DNA from: Comamonas testosteroni
GTDB taxonomy: Bacteria > Pseudomonadota > Gammaproteobacteria > Burkholderiales > Burkholderiaceae_C
Reading direction: 5' to 3'
Assembly: GCF_003569915.1 (NCBI RefSeq)
Contig: NZ_KZ984471.1
Location: forward strand, 2,801-47,385
DNA length: 44,585 nucleotides
Shown: positions 1-8,276 of the stretch, in pieces
Layout of the letters: each line of letters opens with the position of its first letter
Numbering within the stretch: the first letter of the stretch is position 1
The notes under the pieces: model-generated
What the model was told of the DNA's origin: nothing
The model's input: only the letters and a program-made list of their open reading frames with translations
Database searches by the model: none
Made by a program: the position numbers and the translations under genes

Positions 1-1
1 G

Positions 2-292
2 GTGGTGGACTTCATGGCAGGCCAGTCCAAGACTGACCCGAACGCGGTTTATGCGGGCAGCGTGCCCTACCTGATGTTGACCGGCAATCTGGTCGCTGGC
101 TGGCAACTGGGCCGCTCGGTGCTGGTGGCGCAAGAGCTGTTGCAAAAGGGACAGGACGCCGCCTTCATGCAGGCGAAACTGGCAACAGCACAGTTCTACG
201 CAGAACATATTCTGACCCGTGTGGCCGGTCAGGCCGATGCGGTGCTCAACGGCGCGGCCAGCGTGATGGCTCTGCCCATGGATCAGTTCTGA
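2..292 (+). CDS. Acyl-CoA dehydrogenase, C-terminal fragment (partial at window edge)
   Basis: Only the last ~96 residues are present; the frame is open to the left edge. The sequence (…SVPYLMLTGNLVAGWQLGRS… followed by KLATAQFYAEHILTR) matches the C-terminal extension of the large (~600 aa) DmdC/FadE-like acyl-CoA dehydrogenases, in which an Ala-rich helix with an A-x-FYAEH motif is typical. These are FAD enzymes that make the alpha,beta double bond in acyl-CoA or methylthiopropionyl-CoA substrates. The catalytic region lies outside the window, so the substrate cannot be inferred. The gene ends in TGA and is followed 24 nt later by a strong hairpin terminator, so it is the last gene of its transcript. 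Confidence 0.8.
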   Translation: MVDFMAGQSKTDPNAVYAGSVPYLMLTGNLVAGWQLGRSVLVAQELLQKGQDAAFMQAKLATAQFYAEHILTRVAGQADAVLNGAASVMALPMDQF

Positions 293-315
293 ACCAGTTG
301 ATTGCTATATAAACA

Positions 316-359
316 GGAGCTGCCAGTCCATACAAATAATGGACTGGCAGCTCTTTTTT
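316..359 (+). terminator. Intrinsic terminator built from a palindromic copy of the 36-nt dispersed repeat
   Basis: GAGCTGCCAGTCCA (317-330) pairs perfectly with TGGACTGGCAGCTC (340-353), leaving a 9-nt loop, and is followed by a run of six T. It terminates the acyl-CoA dehydrogenase transcript and faces the 3' end of the minus-strand AraC gene. The core 316-351 keeps the spacing of the dispersed repeat (AGC near position 3, TGGACT at 25-30). Confidence 0.85.
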
Positions 360-366
360 ATTCAAA

Positions 367-1443
367 TCAGCTCGTTTGCTGCTGCCGCCACTGGCGCGGC
401 GACATGCCGAAGCTGAGCTGAAACCAGCGCGTGAACGAGGCCTGGCGCGAGTAGCCCGTCAGCGAGGCGACCTGCCCGATCGAGTAGCGCTGATTGTTCA
501 GATAGCGCAGCACCAGATTGCGGCGCACATTGTCCAGAAGCTCTGAAAAGCTGGTGCCGCTCTGGTCAAGCTGGCGCTGCAGCGTGCGTGTGCTCAGGTG
601 CATCTGCTCGGCCACGCGTTCGATCTTGGCCTGCTCCAGCGGCATCAGCAGATAGATGTTTTTGCGCACCTCCTGCAGCACCGCGTTCTCGCCCGAAGCC
701 TTGAGCGGCATGAGCACGCTTTCAGCATAACGCACCAGCTCCGGGTCCGCCGCCGGATTGGGCGCGGCCAGATCACTGCTGCGCAGCAGCAAGCCGTTGA
801 ATTCGCTGTTGAAGCTGATCGGGCAACCGAAGAACTTCTTGTGCAGATACTGCTCCTGCGGCGGCGCATGCATGAAGCTCACGCCCTGCGGCCGCCAGTT
901 CGGCCCCAGCATGGCCTGGCAGGCGCGCATCAGCACCCCGGCCACCAGCTCGGTGGCCTGGCGCTGCGGCACCTGGCTGCTGAGCAGCATCTCAAAGCGC
1001 AGCAGGGTCAGCTCCCCCTCGGGCTCCAGCGAAATCGCCAGCGCCGCATTGAGCAGTTGCCGGTAATGGATGGCCGCCTGCCACATATCGCGCAGCGTTG
1101 GCTTGTGGCGCATCAGACTGCCCAGAATGCCGAAGTCCAGCGACTGGCGCGCCTCGGCCATCTGCACACCAAAGGCGGAGCAGCCCGACTCCTGCCCCGC
1201 AATCTCCAGCAGGCGGCACATGGTCTCGGCCGAGATATGCCGCTCCGCATCGACCAGCGAGCCGCCATCCAGCCCCACCTTGCGCAGCAGATCATGCGCC
1301 CCCAGGCCATGCATGCCGCAGACCTTGAGAAAACCGTTGAGCGTGACTGTTCTAACCAGGGTATCCATATCCACATCCAGAGCCGAGCGGCAAGTCTTGG
1401 CGAAGCCGCCTTGATCACCATCAGGGTTTGCACCCAATGGCAT
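367..1443 (-). CDS. AraC-family transcriptional regulator
   Basis: A regulator of ~358 aa. An N-terminal arabinose-binding/dimerisation-like domain (about residues 30-220) is followed by a C-terminal AraC/XylS double helix-turn-helix (about residues 255-350). In the latter, IERVAEQMHLSTRTLQRQL forms the first HTH and IGQVASLTGYSRQASFTRWF the second. This layout is that of the OruR/ArgR-type AraC group. The gene is divergent from a Bug solute-binding protein gene with under 100 nt between them, so regulation of that gene is likely but inferred. The start is uncertain: the first ATG gives 358 aa, and an internal ATG at 1368 (MDTLVRTV) fits the usual family start better. Neither has a good Shine-Dalgarno sequence. 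Confidence 0.88.
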   Translation of the reverse strand: MPLGANPDGDQGGFAKTCRSALDVDMDTLVRTVTLNGFLKVCGMHGLGAHDLLRKVGLDGGSLVDAERHISAETMCRLLEIAGQESGCSAFGVQMAEARQSLDFGILGSLMRHKPTLRDMWQAAIHYRQLLNAALAISLEPEGELTLLRFEMLLSSQVPQRQATELVAGVLMRACQAMLGPNWRPQGVSFMHAPPQEQYLHKKFFGCPISFNSEFNGLLLRSSDLAAPNPAADPELVRYAESVLMPLKASGENAVLQEVRKNIYLLMPLEQAKIERVAEQMHLSTRTLQRQLDQSGTSFSELLDNVRRNLVLRYLNNQRYSIGQVASLTGYSRQASFTRWFQLSFGMSPRQWRQQQTS

Positions 1444-1539
1444 GCAAAGTGAAAAATAAGGCGCAGAAAGAGAAAAATACTAGCCGCAAATCTCTAAATT
1501 GGACAGGCGCAAAAACCAGATTCAAAACCGGAGACCGCC

Positions 1540-2565
1540 ATGCCCATCCTCTCTTTCTCCCCCCCTGCCGCCGAGCGCCGCCAATGGCTGCAAGCCGTCG
1601 CCGCCCTGGCGCTGGGCAGCACCCTTCGCGCCGCTCACGCACAGGCCCAGCCAGCCGTCTCCGCCAGCCACTGGCCCGACAAGCCGGTGCGCATTTTTGT
1701 GGCTGGCCCGGTCGGTGCTTCGGCCGATGTGGTGGCGCGGGCGCTGGGCGATCAGCTCGGGCGCACGCTCAAACAGCCTTTTGTGGTGGACCCCAAGCCC
1801 GGCGCTGCCGGTGCGATTGCGGTCAACGATCTGATGCAGGCCCCGGCCGATGGCTACAGCCTGCTGGTGGGCGCCAGCTCTCTGGTCAGCGAGATTCCGC
1901 ATATCGTGAAAATGCGCCACGACACGCGTCGCGCCATCACGCCGCTGGCCGAGCTGGCACGCGGCGGACTGGTGCTGGTGGCCGCGCCCAACCTGCCCGC
2001 CAAAGACCTCAAGGAGGTGCTGGCACTGGCGCGCAGCCGCGCCGAGGGGCTGAGCTATGCCTCGTACAGCCCCGGCACCATGTCGCATGTGGCGGGCGTG
2101 CTGCTGTCACAGGCCACGGGCGCAAAGCTGGTGCATGTGGGCTACAAAGGCTCGACGCCCGCGCTGGGCGATGTGATGGGCGGCCATATTCCGCTGATGT
2201 TTGATGGGCTGGCCACCTCGCTGCCGCTGATTCGCTCGGGCAAGATCAAGGCCATTGCCGTGACCTCGGCCCAGCGCTCGGCCCTGCTGCCGGACACGCC
2301 CACGTTTGCCGAACTGGGCTTTCCCCAGCTCAGCTACACGGGCTGGATGGGACTGTGGAGCCACAGCGCCATGCCCGCGCCGCTGCAGGCCGCCATACGC
2401 CAGCAGGTGCAGACGGTGCTGGCATCGAGCGCCTATCAGAACATCCTCCACCTGGCAGGCTTTGAGCCCGGCAGCCAGCGCGATCCGGCCACGCTGCAGC
2501 GCGAGCTGCTGGCCGACTACGAGCGGGTGGGCAAGGCACTGCAGGGCAGCAATCTGCAGCCCTGA
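1540..2565 (+). CDS. Bug-family (TctC-like) periplasmic solute receptor
   Basis: 341 aa. An N-terminal signal sequence with a twin-arginine-like start (ERRQWLQAVAALALG) and a likely cut near AHAQA is followed by a TctC/Bug domain. Hallmarks are WPDKPVRIFVAGPVGASAD near residue 45, the KPGAAGAIAVNDLMQAPADGYSLL segment near 85-110, and a GY.GSTPA ligand-loop motif near 200. These receptors bind small carboxylates, either for the tripartite tricarboxylate transporter or as orphan sensors. No TctA or TctB partner is nearby, which is common in Comamonadaceae and Bordetella. GGAGA lies 5 nt before the ATG. The divergent AraC gene is the likely regulator. The ligand is unknown. Confidence 0.92.
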   Translation: MPILSFSPPAAERRQWLQAVAALALGSTLRAAHAQAQPAVSASHWPDKPVRIFVAGPVGASADVVARALGDQLGRTLKQPFVVDPKPGAAGAIAVNDLMQAPADGYSLLVGASSLVSEIPHIVKMRHDTRRAITPLAELARGGLVLVAAPNLPAKDLKEVLALARSRAEGLSYASYSPGTMSHVAGVLLSQATGAKLVHVGYKGSTPALGDVMGGHIPLMFDGLATSLPLIRSGKIKAIAVTSAQRSALLPDTPTFAELGFPQLSYTGWMGLWSHSAMPAPLQAAIRQQVQTVLASSAYQNILHLAGFEPGSQRDPATLQRELLADYERVGKALQGSNLQP

Positions 2566-2621
2566 GAGCCTGTTTGCGACCTCCTCAGCGCCGCTGCGCG
2601 CAAGCAGAATTATCAAAAATG

Positions 2622-2657
2622 ATAGCTACCTGCCTATATACCTGGTGGACTGAAGCC
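2622..2657 (+). repeat. 36-nt dispersed repeat, copy A
   Basis: Reads ATAGCTACCTGCCTATAT at positions 1-18 and TGGACTGAAGCC at positions 25-36. The left flank ATCAAAAATG and the right flank TGATTC also recur in other copies. It sits 11 nt beyond the stop codon of the minus-strand XAC2610-like gene. Confidence 0.8.
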
Positions 2658-2668
2658 TGATTCAAGGC

Positions 2669-3952
2669 TTATTTCTCGGTCGGGCAGGCTTCCACGGCGT
2701 TCTCGGTCAGCTGCACGCGCACCACCTTGCGCGCATCGGCATCAAACACGGCCAGATCGGGGCAGTAGCGCAGCCCTTTGCGGGTCTTGACCTGCACATG
2801 GCTGGACTCATGGCTCGCCAGCACCCGGGCCGCCTGGCGGGGCTGAGGCGCAGCCAGCACATCCAGCCTGCTGGCCTGCGAGCTCACCGACTGCAGATCC
2901 GTATCACACCAGTCGGCAGCGGGCGGTTTGCCCATGGCCAGACCATCGGCGCGGCGATACAGCGCATCGGGCCAGACTACGTGACCGTCCTTGTATAGAG
3001 GCACGATGTAGCAGCCCATGAGCTTGCCTGCCTTGCGCACCGGCAGCACATAGCTTTCGCCCTGCTCCACCACTTTCAGCTGACCCGCCTTCCAGGCATA
3101 GATGTCCACCCCATGGCTGCAGCAGCTGCCGCGCCACTGGTTGTAGATGCGCTGGTTTTTGGCGTCGAAGCCGGGGGAGGTGATTTCCTGCAGCTCCTCG
3201 GGCCCCAGCACAAACTTCTTTTGGGCCGGGTCATACAGCCAGGTCGTGGTCGGAATATTGGGGCCGGCAGGCAATTGCAGAGACTGGCTCAGGTCGGGCC
3301 AGCCGTCGAAATTGGCGTCCACCCAGTCGGGCTGCACAAAGTCACAGCTGCCGCGGGCATCGGTGTCCAGCTTCTGCACCAGCTTGCCCTGGCGATACAG
3401 ACGAATGCTCGCCACCTGCTTTTGATCGCTGCCAAAGTCGCAGTCCCGCGCCGTCTCGACGGCCAGATTCATCAGCAGGCGCACTTCCAGGTCAGGCGCA
3501 TGGGCAAAGGCCGAAGGGGTCTGCTCCAGCGCAACCTCCCATTGTCTTTTGCCATCCATCGATGACCACTGGCCCTGCAATTTCTGGGGCGGCAGGCCGG
3601 GCAGCTGGCCCAGCATCCAGCGTCCGGACGGCTTGGCTTCACGCTGGCCCTTGGGCGCATCGATCGGCGTTTCCGTCAGCTCGCCCCCTGCCCCACCTGC
3701 CAGCCGGATGCCATTGCGTTTGGGGTTGCAGGGCTCATAGCAATAGTTGCCCATGACGGCATTGCCCATGCGCCAGAGATTGACCTTGACCGGCTTGCCC
3801 GCAATGCGGCCCTGGTAGTTGGCATTCCAGCTGACGGACTCGAACAGCACGGCAATGCTCGGCTCCTCAGCCGCAGCCTGGGCGCTTGCCGCAAACCAAG
3901 CCATGCCACAGCAGGCCAGAAAACGCATCAAGGAAAGGAGATTTGAATTCAT
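2669..3952 (-). CDS. Secreted XAC2610-like protein (tandem paralogue 1)
   Basis: 427 aa from the ATG at 3952 (MNSNLLSLMRFLACCG). A hydrophobic signal segment ends near ASAQA, so export is likely. The N-terminal part (about 35-160) carries W.A.YQGRIAGK and YCYEPC motifs. The central part has WVDANFDGWPDL near residue 245, an Asp-rich loop resembling the calcium-binding loop of XAC2610/FG-GAP-like proteins, then GSCCSHGVDIYAWK. The C-terminal part has YCPDLAVFDADARKVVRVQL. Eight or more Cys suggest disulfides in the periplasm. It is ~55-60% identical by eye to the next gene. XAC2610 of Xanthomonas is an immunity protein/lysozyme inhibitor; the same role here is only a hypothesis. The start is chosen by the signal peptide, and no clear SD is seen. 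Confidence 0.72.
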   Translation of the reverse strand: MNSNLLSLMRFLACCGMAWFAASAQAAAEEPSIAVLFESVSWNANYQGRIAGKPVKVNLWRMGNAVMGNYCYEPCNPKRNGIRLAGGAGGELTETPIDAPKGQREAKPSGRWMLGQLPGLPPQKLQGQWSSMDGKRQWEVALEQTPSAFAHAPDLEVRLLMNLAVETARDCDFGSDQKQVASIRLYRQGKLVQKLDTDARGSCDFVQPDWVDANFDGWPDLSQSLQLPAGPNIPTTTWLYDPAQKKFVLGPEELQEITSPGFDAKNQRIYNQWRGSCCSHGVDIYAWKAGQLKVVEQGESYVLPVRKAGKLMGCYIVPLYKDGHVVWPDALYRRADGLAMGKPPAADWCDTDLQSVSSQASRLDVLAAPQPRQAARVLASHESSHVQVKTRKGLRYCPDLAVFDADARKVVRVQLTENAVEACPTEK

Positions 3953-3958
3953 AAAGTG

Positions 3959-3994
3959 ATAGCTGCCCACGTATGTGATTGCTGGACTAGAGCC
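3959..3994 (+). repeat. 36-nt dispersed repeat, copy B
   Basis: ATAGCTGCCC at positions 1-10 and TGGACTAGAGCC at 25-36, followed by TGATTC as in copy A. It begins just upstream of paralogue 1's ATG and ends 11 nt from paralogue 2's stop. This mirrors copy A beside paralogue 1, so the gene duplication unit probably included the repeat. Confidence 0.78.
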
Positions 3995-4005
3995 TGATTC
4001 GACGC

Positions 4006-5298
4006 CTATTTCTCGGCCTGGCAATTCTCTATGGGATTGTCGGTCAGCTGTATGCGCACCACCTTGCGCTCATCGGCGTCGAACACGGCCAGATCGGGAC
4101 AGTAGCGCGGGCCTTGCCGGGTTTCCACCGTCACATAGCTCATGCCGTAAGCGGCCTGCACGCTGGCTTTTTCGCCAGCCTTCTGCGGGGCCAGCACCTG
4201 CAGCTGCGCCTGGTGCATGGACGAGCGCACCTCCAGATCGCACCAGTCGGCAGCAGGTGCCTTGCCCATGGCCAGGCCATCGGCATTGCGGTACAGCGCG
4301 TCGGGCCAGACCACATGGCCGCCCCGGTACTGCGGCATGATGTAGCAGCCCATCAGCTGACCCGACTTGCGCACGGGCAGCACATAGCTCTCGGCACGCT
4401 CCACGCGCTTCAACTTGCCGCTTTTCCAGGCAAAGATATCCACGCCATGCGAGCAGCAACTGGCGCGCCAATCGCTGTAGATGCGCTGAGCCTGGGCATC
4501 GAAAGCCGGGGATGGAATGTCCTGCAGCTCCTGCGGCCCCAGCACGAACTTCTTTTTGGCGGGGTCGTACAGCCAGCTTCTGGTGGGCGTGTTGGGGCCT
4601 GCGGATTGCTCCTGGGCCTGTGTAAGGTCAGGCCAGCCATCGAAATTGGCATCCACCCAGCTCGGCTGCACCAGCCAGCAACTGCCAAAGGAGGCGGTCT
4701 CCAGCGTCTGCTTCAGCCGCCCTTGCTCATAGACGCGAATGGCGCTGACGCCCAGGTCGGTGCTGCCGCAGTCCGCCAGCGTCTGGATTCTCTGGCCCAT
4801 CATCAGGCGCAGCTCGTGGCGTGGCGGCTGGGCAAAGCCCGTGGGCTTTTGCTGCAGATCGATGGCCCAGCGCCTTTTGCCGTCCATGGACTGCCAGCGG
4901 CCCTGCAGACGCTGGGGCGCCATGCCCGGCAAAGCCCCCAGTTGCCAGCGTCCGCTGGGCTTGGCCTCACCCGGGCCGGCCATCGGGGTTTCGGTCAGTT
5001 GCCCGCTGGCCGCTCGCCCTTGCAGGTCGATCATCGCGCCGGGGCGATCGCAGGGTTCATAGCAGTAGCTGCCGCCGAGCGCACCGTCGAGCCGCCACAG
5101 ATCGAGCCTGACGGCCTTGCCCGCAATCTGGCCCTGATAGCGGCCCGACCAGACCGGTGCCTCGTGCAGGGGTTCAGCAGACTCTGTGGGTTCGGCTTGG
5201 GCGAGCAACGGTACAACCGGCAGCGACAAGGCCATTGCCCAACCCACCAGGGGCCTGCGAAGGCCGCTGATCCCCATGAATGCCCGCTTCGGTGCCAT
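4006..5298 (-). CDS. Secreted XAC2610-like protein (tandem paralogue 2)
   Basis: 430 aa from the ATG at 5298, chosen because GGGAG lies 5 nt upstream and MAPKRAFMGISGLRRPLVGW leads into a signal peptide ending near LLAQAEP. The domain order is that of paralogue 1: YQGQIAGKAVRLDLWR, YCYEPCDRPG, the Asp loop WVDANFDGWPDL, SCCSHGVDIFAWK, and a C-terminal YCPDLAVFDADERKVVRIQL. The two genes run in the same direction with about 53 nt between them, occupied by repeat copy B. The conserved Cys pattern and Asp loop suggest a periplasmic, disulfide-bonded, metal-binding protein. The function is unknown; similarity to XAC2610-type lysozyme inhibitor or immunity proteins is my best guess. No effector gene is adjacent. 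Confidence 0.74.
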   Translation of the reverse strand: MAPKRAFMGISGLRRPLVGWAMALSLPVVPLLAQAEPTESAEPLHEAPVWSGRYQGQIAGKAVRLDLWRLDGALGGSYCYEPCDRPGAMIDLQGRAASGQLTETPMAGPGEAKPSGRWQLGALPGMAPQRLQGRWQSMDGKRRWAIDLQQKPTGFAQPPRHELRLMMGQRIQTLADCGSTDLGVSAIRVYEQGRLKQTLETASFGSCWLVQPSWVDANFDGWPDLTQAQEQSAGPNTPTRSWLYDPAKKKFVLGPQELQDIPSPAFDAQAQRIYSDWRASCCSHGVDIFAWKSGKLKRVERAESYVLPVRKSGQLMGCYIMPQYRGGHVVWPDALYRNADGLAMGKAPAADWCDLEVRSSMHQAQLQVLAPQKAGEKASVQAAYGMSYVTVETRQGPRYCPDLAVFDADERKVVRIQLTDNPIENCQAEK

Positions 5299-5433
5299 AT
5301 CGCTCCCTTTTGCTTTGATCTGCAAACAAATTCCTCTTTATCGTTTCTACCGCACACTTGTTAATGTGCGGTCAATATGAATGCTGCAAGATGTGACAGG
5401 TCAACTTACAAAAGTCAGCAAACACAGAGACAC

Positions 5434-6618
5434 ATGCCATCAGACAACACACAACAACGCCGCAATATGGGTCTGCTGGTTGCAGCCCAGTCCCTGGGCG
5501 GCGCATCGGCTCCCATCATCATCTCTTTGGGCGGACTGGTCGGCCAGCAACTGTCCAGCGACCCGACGGCCTCGACCCTGCCCGTCAGCATCTACCAGCT
5601 GGGTCTGGCGCTTTCCACCCTGCCTGCGGCCTGGATCATGAACCGCATGGGCCGCCGCGCCGCCTATGTGCTGGGGGCGCTGCTGGGTGTGATCTCGGGC
5701 GTGGTTGCCGCGCAAGGCATTGCGCACAGCAACTTCATCACTTTCTGCATCGGCACGGCGCTGGCCGGTTTCTATGCCGCCTGCGTGCAGAGCTACCGCT
5801 TTGCCGCCACCGACTTGGTGCCCGCCAGCGAGCAGGCCAAGGCCATCTCACGCGTGATGGTTGGCGGGCTGGTTGCCGCCATCATCGGCCCGCAGGTGGT
5901 GATCTGGACACGCGACGCCCTGCCCGGCGCGCCATTTGCAGGCAGCTTCTACAGCCAGGCCGCGCTGGCACTGCTGGCCTTGCCGCTGCTCATGGGCCTG
6001 CGCCTGCCGCCACCGCAAGCCAAGGCCGTGACGGGCGAAGCCAGACCGCTGGGCGAAATTGCGCGCACGCCCCAGTTCATCGTGGCCTGCGCGGCCGGCG
6101 TGGTCAGCTACGGGCTGATGGCGTTTCTCATGACCGCTGCCCCCATGGCCATGGTGGGGTGCGGGCACAGCGTGGGCGAGGCCGCCATGGGCATTCAATG
6201 GCATGTGCTGGCCATGTTTGTGCCCAGCTTTTTTACCGGCAAGCTGATTGCGCGCTACGGCAAGCGCCCCATCACGGCCCTGGGCCTGTTGATGATTGGC
6301 GCCGCCGGGCTGCTGGCGCTGATGGGGTTGGACATCTTCCACTTCTGGGGCTCGCTGATCTTGCTGGGCGTGGGCTGGAACTTCGGCTTCATCGGCGCCA
6401 CGGCGATGCTGACGGAAAGCTACCGCCCGGCCGAGCGCGCCAAGGTACAGGCCTTCAATGACTTTCTGGTCTTCGGCACCGTGGCCATCGCATCGTTTGG
6501 CTCCGGCCATCTGCTGCACACCGTGGGCTGGAATGGCATCAATATGGGGATGCTGCCGCTGGTGGCCATCATTCTTGCGCTGCTGATGCTGAGCCAGCGC
6601 AAGCCCTCGGTCGCCTGA
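5434..6618 (+). CDS. Major facilitator superfamily transporter
   Basis: 394 aa with about twelve hydrophobic segments. A motif-A-like loop, MNRMGRRAAYVLGALLG, lies between TM2 and TM3 near residue 70, and a second-half counterpart, ARYGKRPITALGLLMIGA, near residue 285. These are inner-membrane, normally proton-coupled transporters. The substrate cannot be told from sequence; the nearest look is the YdhP/arabinose-efflux-like MFS_1 group. I use the ATG at 5434 (MPSDNTQQRRN) rather than an upstream one at 5377, because the upstream residues are polar, lie in the divergent promoter zone, and include no membrane segment. The gene is divergent from the XAC2610-like pair. A degenerate dispersed repeat follows it. 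Confidence 0.86.
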   Translation: MPSDNTQQRRNMGLLVAAQSLGGASAPIIISLGGLVGQQLSSDPTASTLPVSIYQLGLALSTLPAAWIMNRMGRRAAYVLGALLGVISGVVAAQGIAHSNFITFCIGTALAGFYAACVQSYRFAATDLVPASEQAKAISRVMVGGLVAAIIGPQVVIWTRDALPGAPFAGSFYSQAALALLALPLLMGLRLPPPQAKAVTGEARPLGEIARTPQFIVACAAGVVSYGLMAFLMTAAPMAMVGCGHSVGEAAMGIQWHVLAMFVPSFFTGKLIARYGKRPITALGLLMIGAAGLLALMGLDIFHFWGSLILLGVGWNFGFIGATAMLTESYRPAERAKVQAFNDFLVFGTVAIASFGSGHLLHTVGWNGINMGMLPLVAIILALLMLSQRKPSVA

Positions 6619-6648
6619 AAGCCTGAAAGTTCTATTGCTATCAAAATC

Positions 6649-6684
6649 AAAGCGGATTGCGCTGGTCTTATTTGCTTTTCAAGA
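6649..6684 (+). repeat. Degenerate 36-nt dispersed repeat, copy C
   Basis: Flanked on the left by ATTGCTATCAAAATC, as in copy L. The core begins AAAGCGGATTGCGCTGG, but the TGGACT anchor is lost. A weak assignment based mostly on the flank and the AT-rich composition. Confidence 0.35.
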
Positions 6685-6837
6685 CTTTTCAATCCTGAAA
6701 CAAGCCCAAGACTTGCGCAAGCAGCTATGTTTTTGAAAGCATTGCATCCATAGCGCCACAGACTGCGCGATCTGCGCACATAAATCCTTGCTGCAAGCGG
6801 CTGACAGCCGCAAGTAGCCGCTACACTTTGCGCCACT

Positions 6838-6879
6838 GGCCTGCGTATTCCTCCCGAACTGGAACCGCAGGCCTTTTTT
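6838..6879 (+). promoter_or_regulatory. Terminator-like hairpin in the argA leader (possible attenuator)
   Basis: GGCCTGCG (6838-6845) pairs perfectly with CGCAGGCC (6866-6873), closing a 20-nt loop, and is followed by TTTTTT (6874-6879). It ends 30 nt before the argA ATG. A promoter-like pair, CTGACA (6801) and TACACT (6822, 15-nt spacer), would start RNA at about 6835, so the hairpin would be the very first structure of the leader. It may instead only insulate argA from the MFS gene upstream. Confidence 0.55.
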
Positions 6880-6909
6880 CCCGCTTTTTCGAGGTTTTCG
6901 CGCACCGCC

Positions 6910-8256
6910 ATGTCCACCGTCTTCAACTTCACCTTTGTTCCCTGGTTCCGGTCTGTGGCCCCCTATATCCACAAGTTCCGACACCAGACCTTTGTGGTGG
7001 GCCTGACGGGTGAAGCCATTGCCTCGGGCAAGCTCAGCTCCATCGTGCAGGACCTGGCCATGATTCAGGCCATGGGCGTGAAGATCGTGCTGGTGCACGG
7101 CTTTCGCCCCCAGGTCAATGAGCAACTGCGCCTCAAGGGACAGGAGCCGCGCTACTACAACGGCGTGCGCGTGACCGACTCCATCGCTCTGGACTGCGCG
7201 CAGGAAGCCGCCGGCCAGTTGCGCTATGAGATCGAAGCCGCCTTCAGCCAGGGCCTGCCCAACACCCCCATGGCCGGCGCGCGCGTGCGCGTCATCTCGG
7301 GCAACTTCCTCACCGCCCGCCCCGTGGGCATTGTGGACGGCGTGGACTTCATGCACTCCGGCCTGGTGCGCAAGGTCGATGTGGAAGGCATTCGCAGCGC
7401 GCTCGCTTCCGAAGCCATGGTGCTGGTCTCGCCCTTTGGCTTCTCGCCCACGGGCGAAGCCTTCAACCTCAGCATGGAAGAAGTCGCCACGCGCGTGGCG
7501 ATTGAGCTCAAGGCCGACAAGCTGCTCTTTTTGACCGAAGTGCCCGGCGTGCGCACCGACCCCATGGGCCCGGCCGACGAAACCAACCCCATCGATACCG
7601 AGCTGCCGCTGGACGCCGCGCGCCGCATGCTGGCCCTGCTGCCTGCGCCGCAAGAACCTACCGATGTGGGCTTTTACCTGCAGCACTGCGTGCGCGCCTG
7701 CGAGCATGGCGTGGAGCGCAGCCACATCCTGCCGTTCTCCACCGACGGCGCGCTGCTGCTGGAGATCTATGTGCACGACGGCATAGGCACCATGGTCATC
7801 GACGAAAAGCTTGAAGAACTGCGCGAAGCCACGATTGACGACGTGGGCGGCATCATCCAGCTGATCGAACCGTTTGAGCGCGACGGCACCCTGGTCAAGC
7901 GCGACCGCACCGAGATCGAGCGCGACATCGCCAGCTACACCGTCATCGAGCATGACGGCGTGATCTTCGGCTGCGCGGCCCTGCACCCCTACCTCGAAGC
8001 CGGTACCGCCGAAATGGCCGCCGTCACCGTCTCGCCCAAAAGCCAGGGCACGGGCGACGGCGAAAAACTGCTCAAACGCATCGAGCAGCGCGCCCGCGCG
8101 CTGGGCTGCAAAACCATGTTTGTGCTGACCACCCGCACCATGCACTGGTTCATCAAGCGCGGCTTTCAGCCCGTGGACCCCGAATGGCTCCCCGAAGCGC
8201 GCAAGGCCAAGTACAACTGGAGCCGCAAAAGCCAGGTACTGGTGAAGAATCTGTAA
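6910..8256 (+). CDS. argA: Amino-acid N-acetyltransferase (N-acetylglutamate synthase)
   Basis: 448 aa, the normal length for classical ArgA. It transfers acetyl from acetyl-CoA to L-glutamate, the first step of arginine synthesis in the cytoplasm. Residues ~1-290 form the amino-acid-kinase-like, arginine-sensing domain (HQTFVVGLTGEAI, KIVLVHGFRPQV, FLTEVPGVRTDP). Residues ~300-448 form the GNAT acetyltransferase domain (EHDGVIFGCAALHPY…AEMAAVTVSP, then a degenerate Q.GTGDGEKLLKRIE acetyl-CoA loop and RGFQPV near the end). It stands alone, with no other arg gene nearby. The hairpin before it may matter for regulation, and a repeat-derived terminator follows. No clear SD is visible before the ATG. 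Confidence 0.95.
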   Translation: MSTVFNFTFVPWFRSVAPYIHKFRHQTFVVGLTGEAIASGKLSSIVQDLAMIQAMGVKIVLVHGFRPQVNEQLRLKGQEPRYYNGVRVTDSIALDCAQEAAGQLRYEIEAAFSQGLPNTPMAGARVRVISGNFLTARPVGIVDGVDFMHSGLVRKVDVEGIRSALASEAMVLVSPFGFSPTGEAFNLSMEEVATRVAIELKADKLLFLTEVPGVRTDPMGPADETNPIDTELPLDAARRMLALLPAPQEPTDVGFYLQHCVRACEHGVERSHILPFSTDGALLLEIYVHDGIGTMVIDEKLEELREATIDDVGGIIQLIEPFERDGTLVKRDRTEIERDIASYTVIEHDGVIFGCAALHPYLEAGTAEMAAVTVSPKSQGTGDGEKLLKRIEQRARALGCKTMFVLTTRTMHWFIKRGFQPVDPEWLPEARKAKYNWSRKSQVLVKNL

Positions 8257-8276
8257 GCGTTTTTTCACTCAAACTG

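Noticed and set aside
3901..3952. Internal start at 3928 (MRFLACCG) for XAC2610-like paralogue 1
   Set aside because: The nearby AGGAAAGGAG run is on the plus strand, so it cannot act as a ribosome site for this minus-strand gene. The ATG at 3952 leaves a normal signal peptide.
6679..8268. A 529-codon minus-strand frame over argA, and similar long frames over nrdJ (8796-10232) and sbp (19794-21188)
   Set aside because: Same cause. The His/Gln-rich translations show no domains, and the opposite strand holds recognisable genes.
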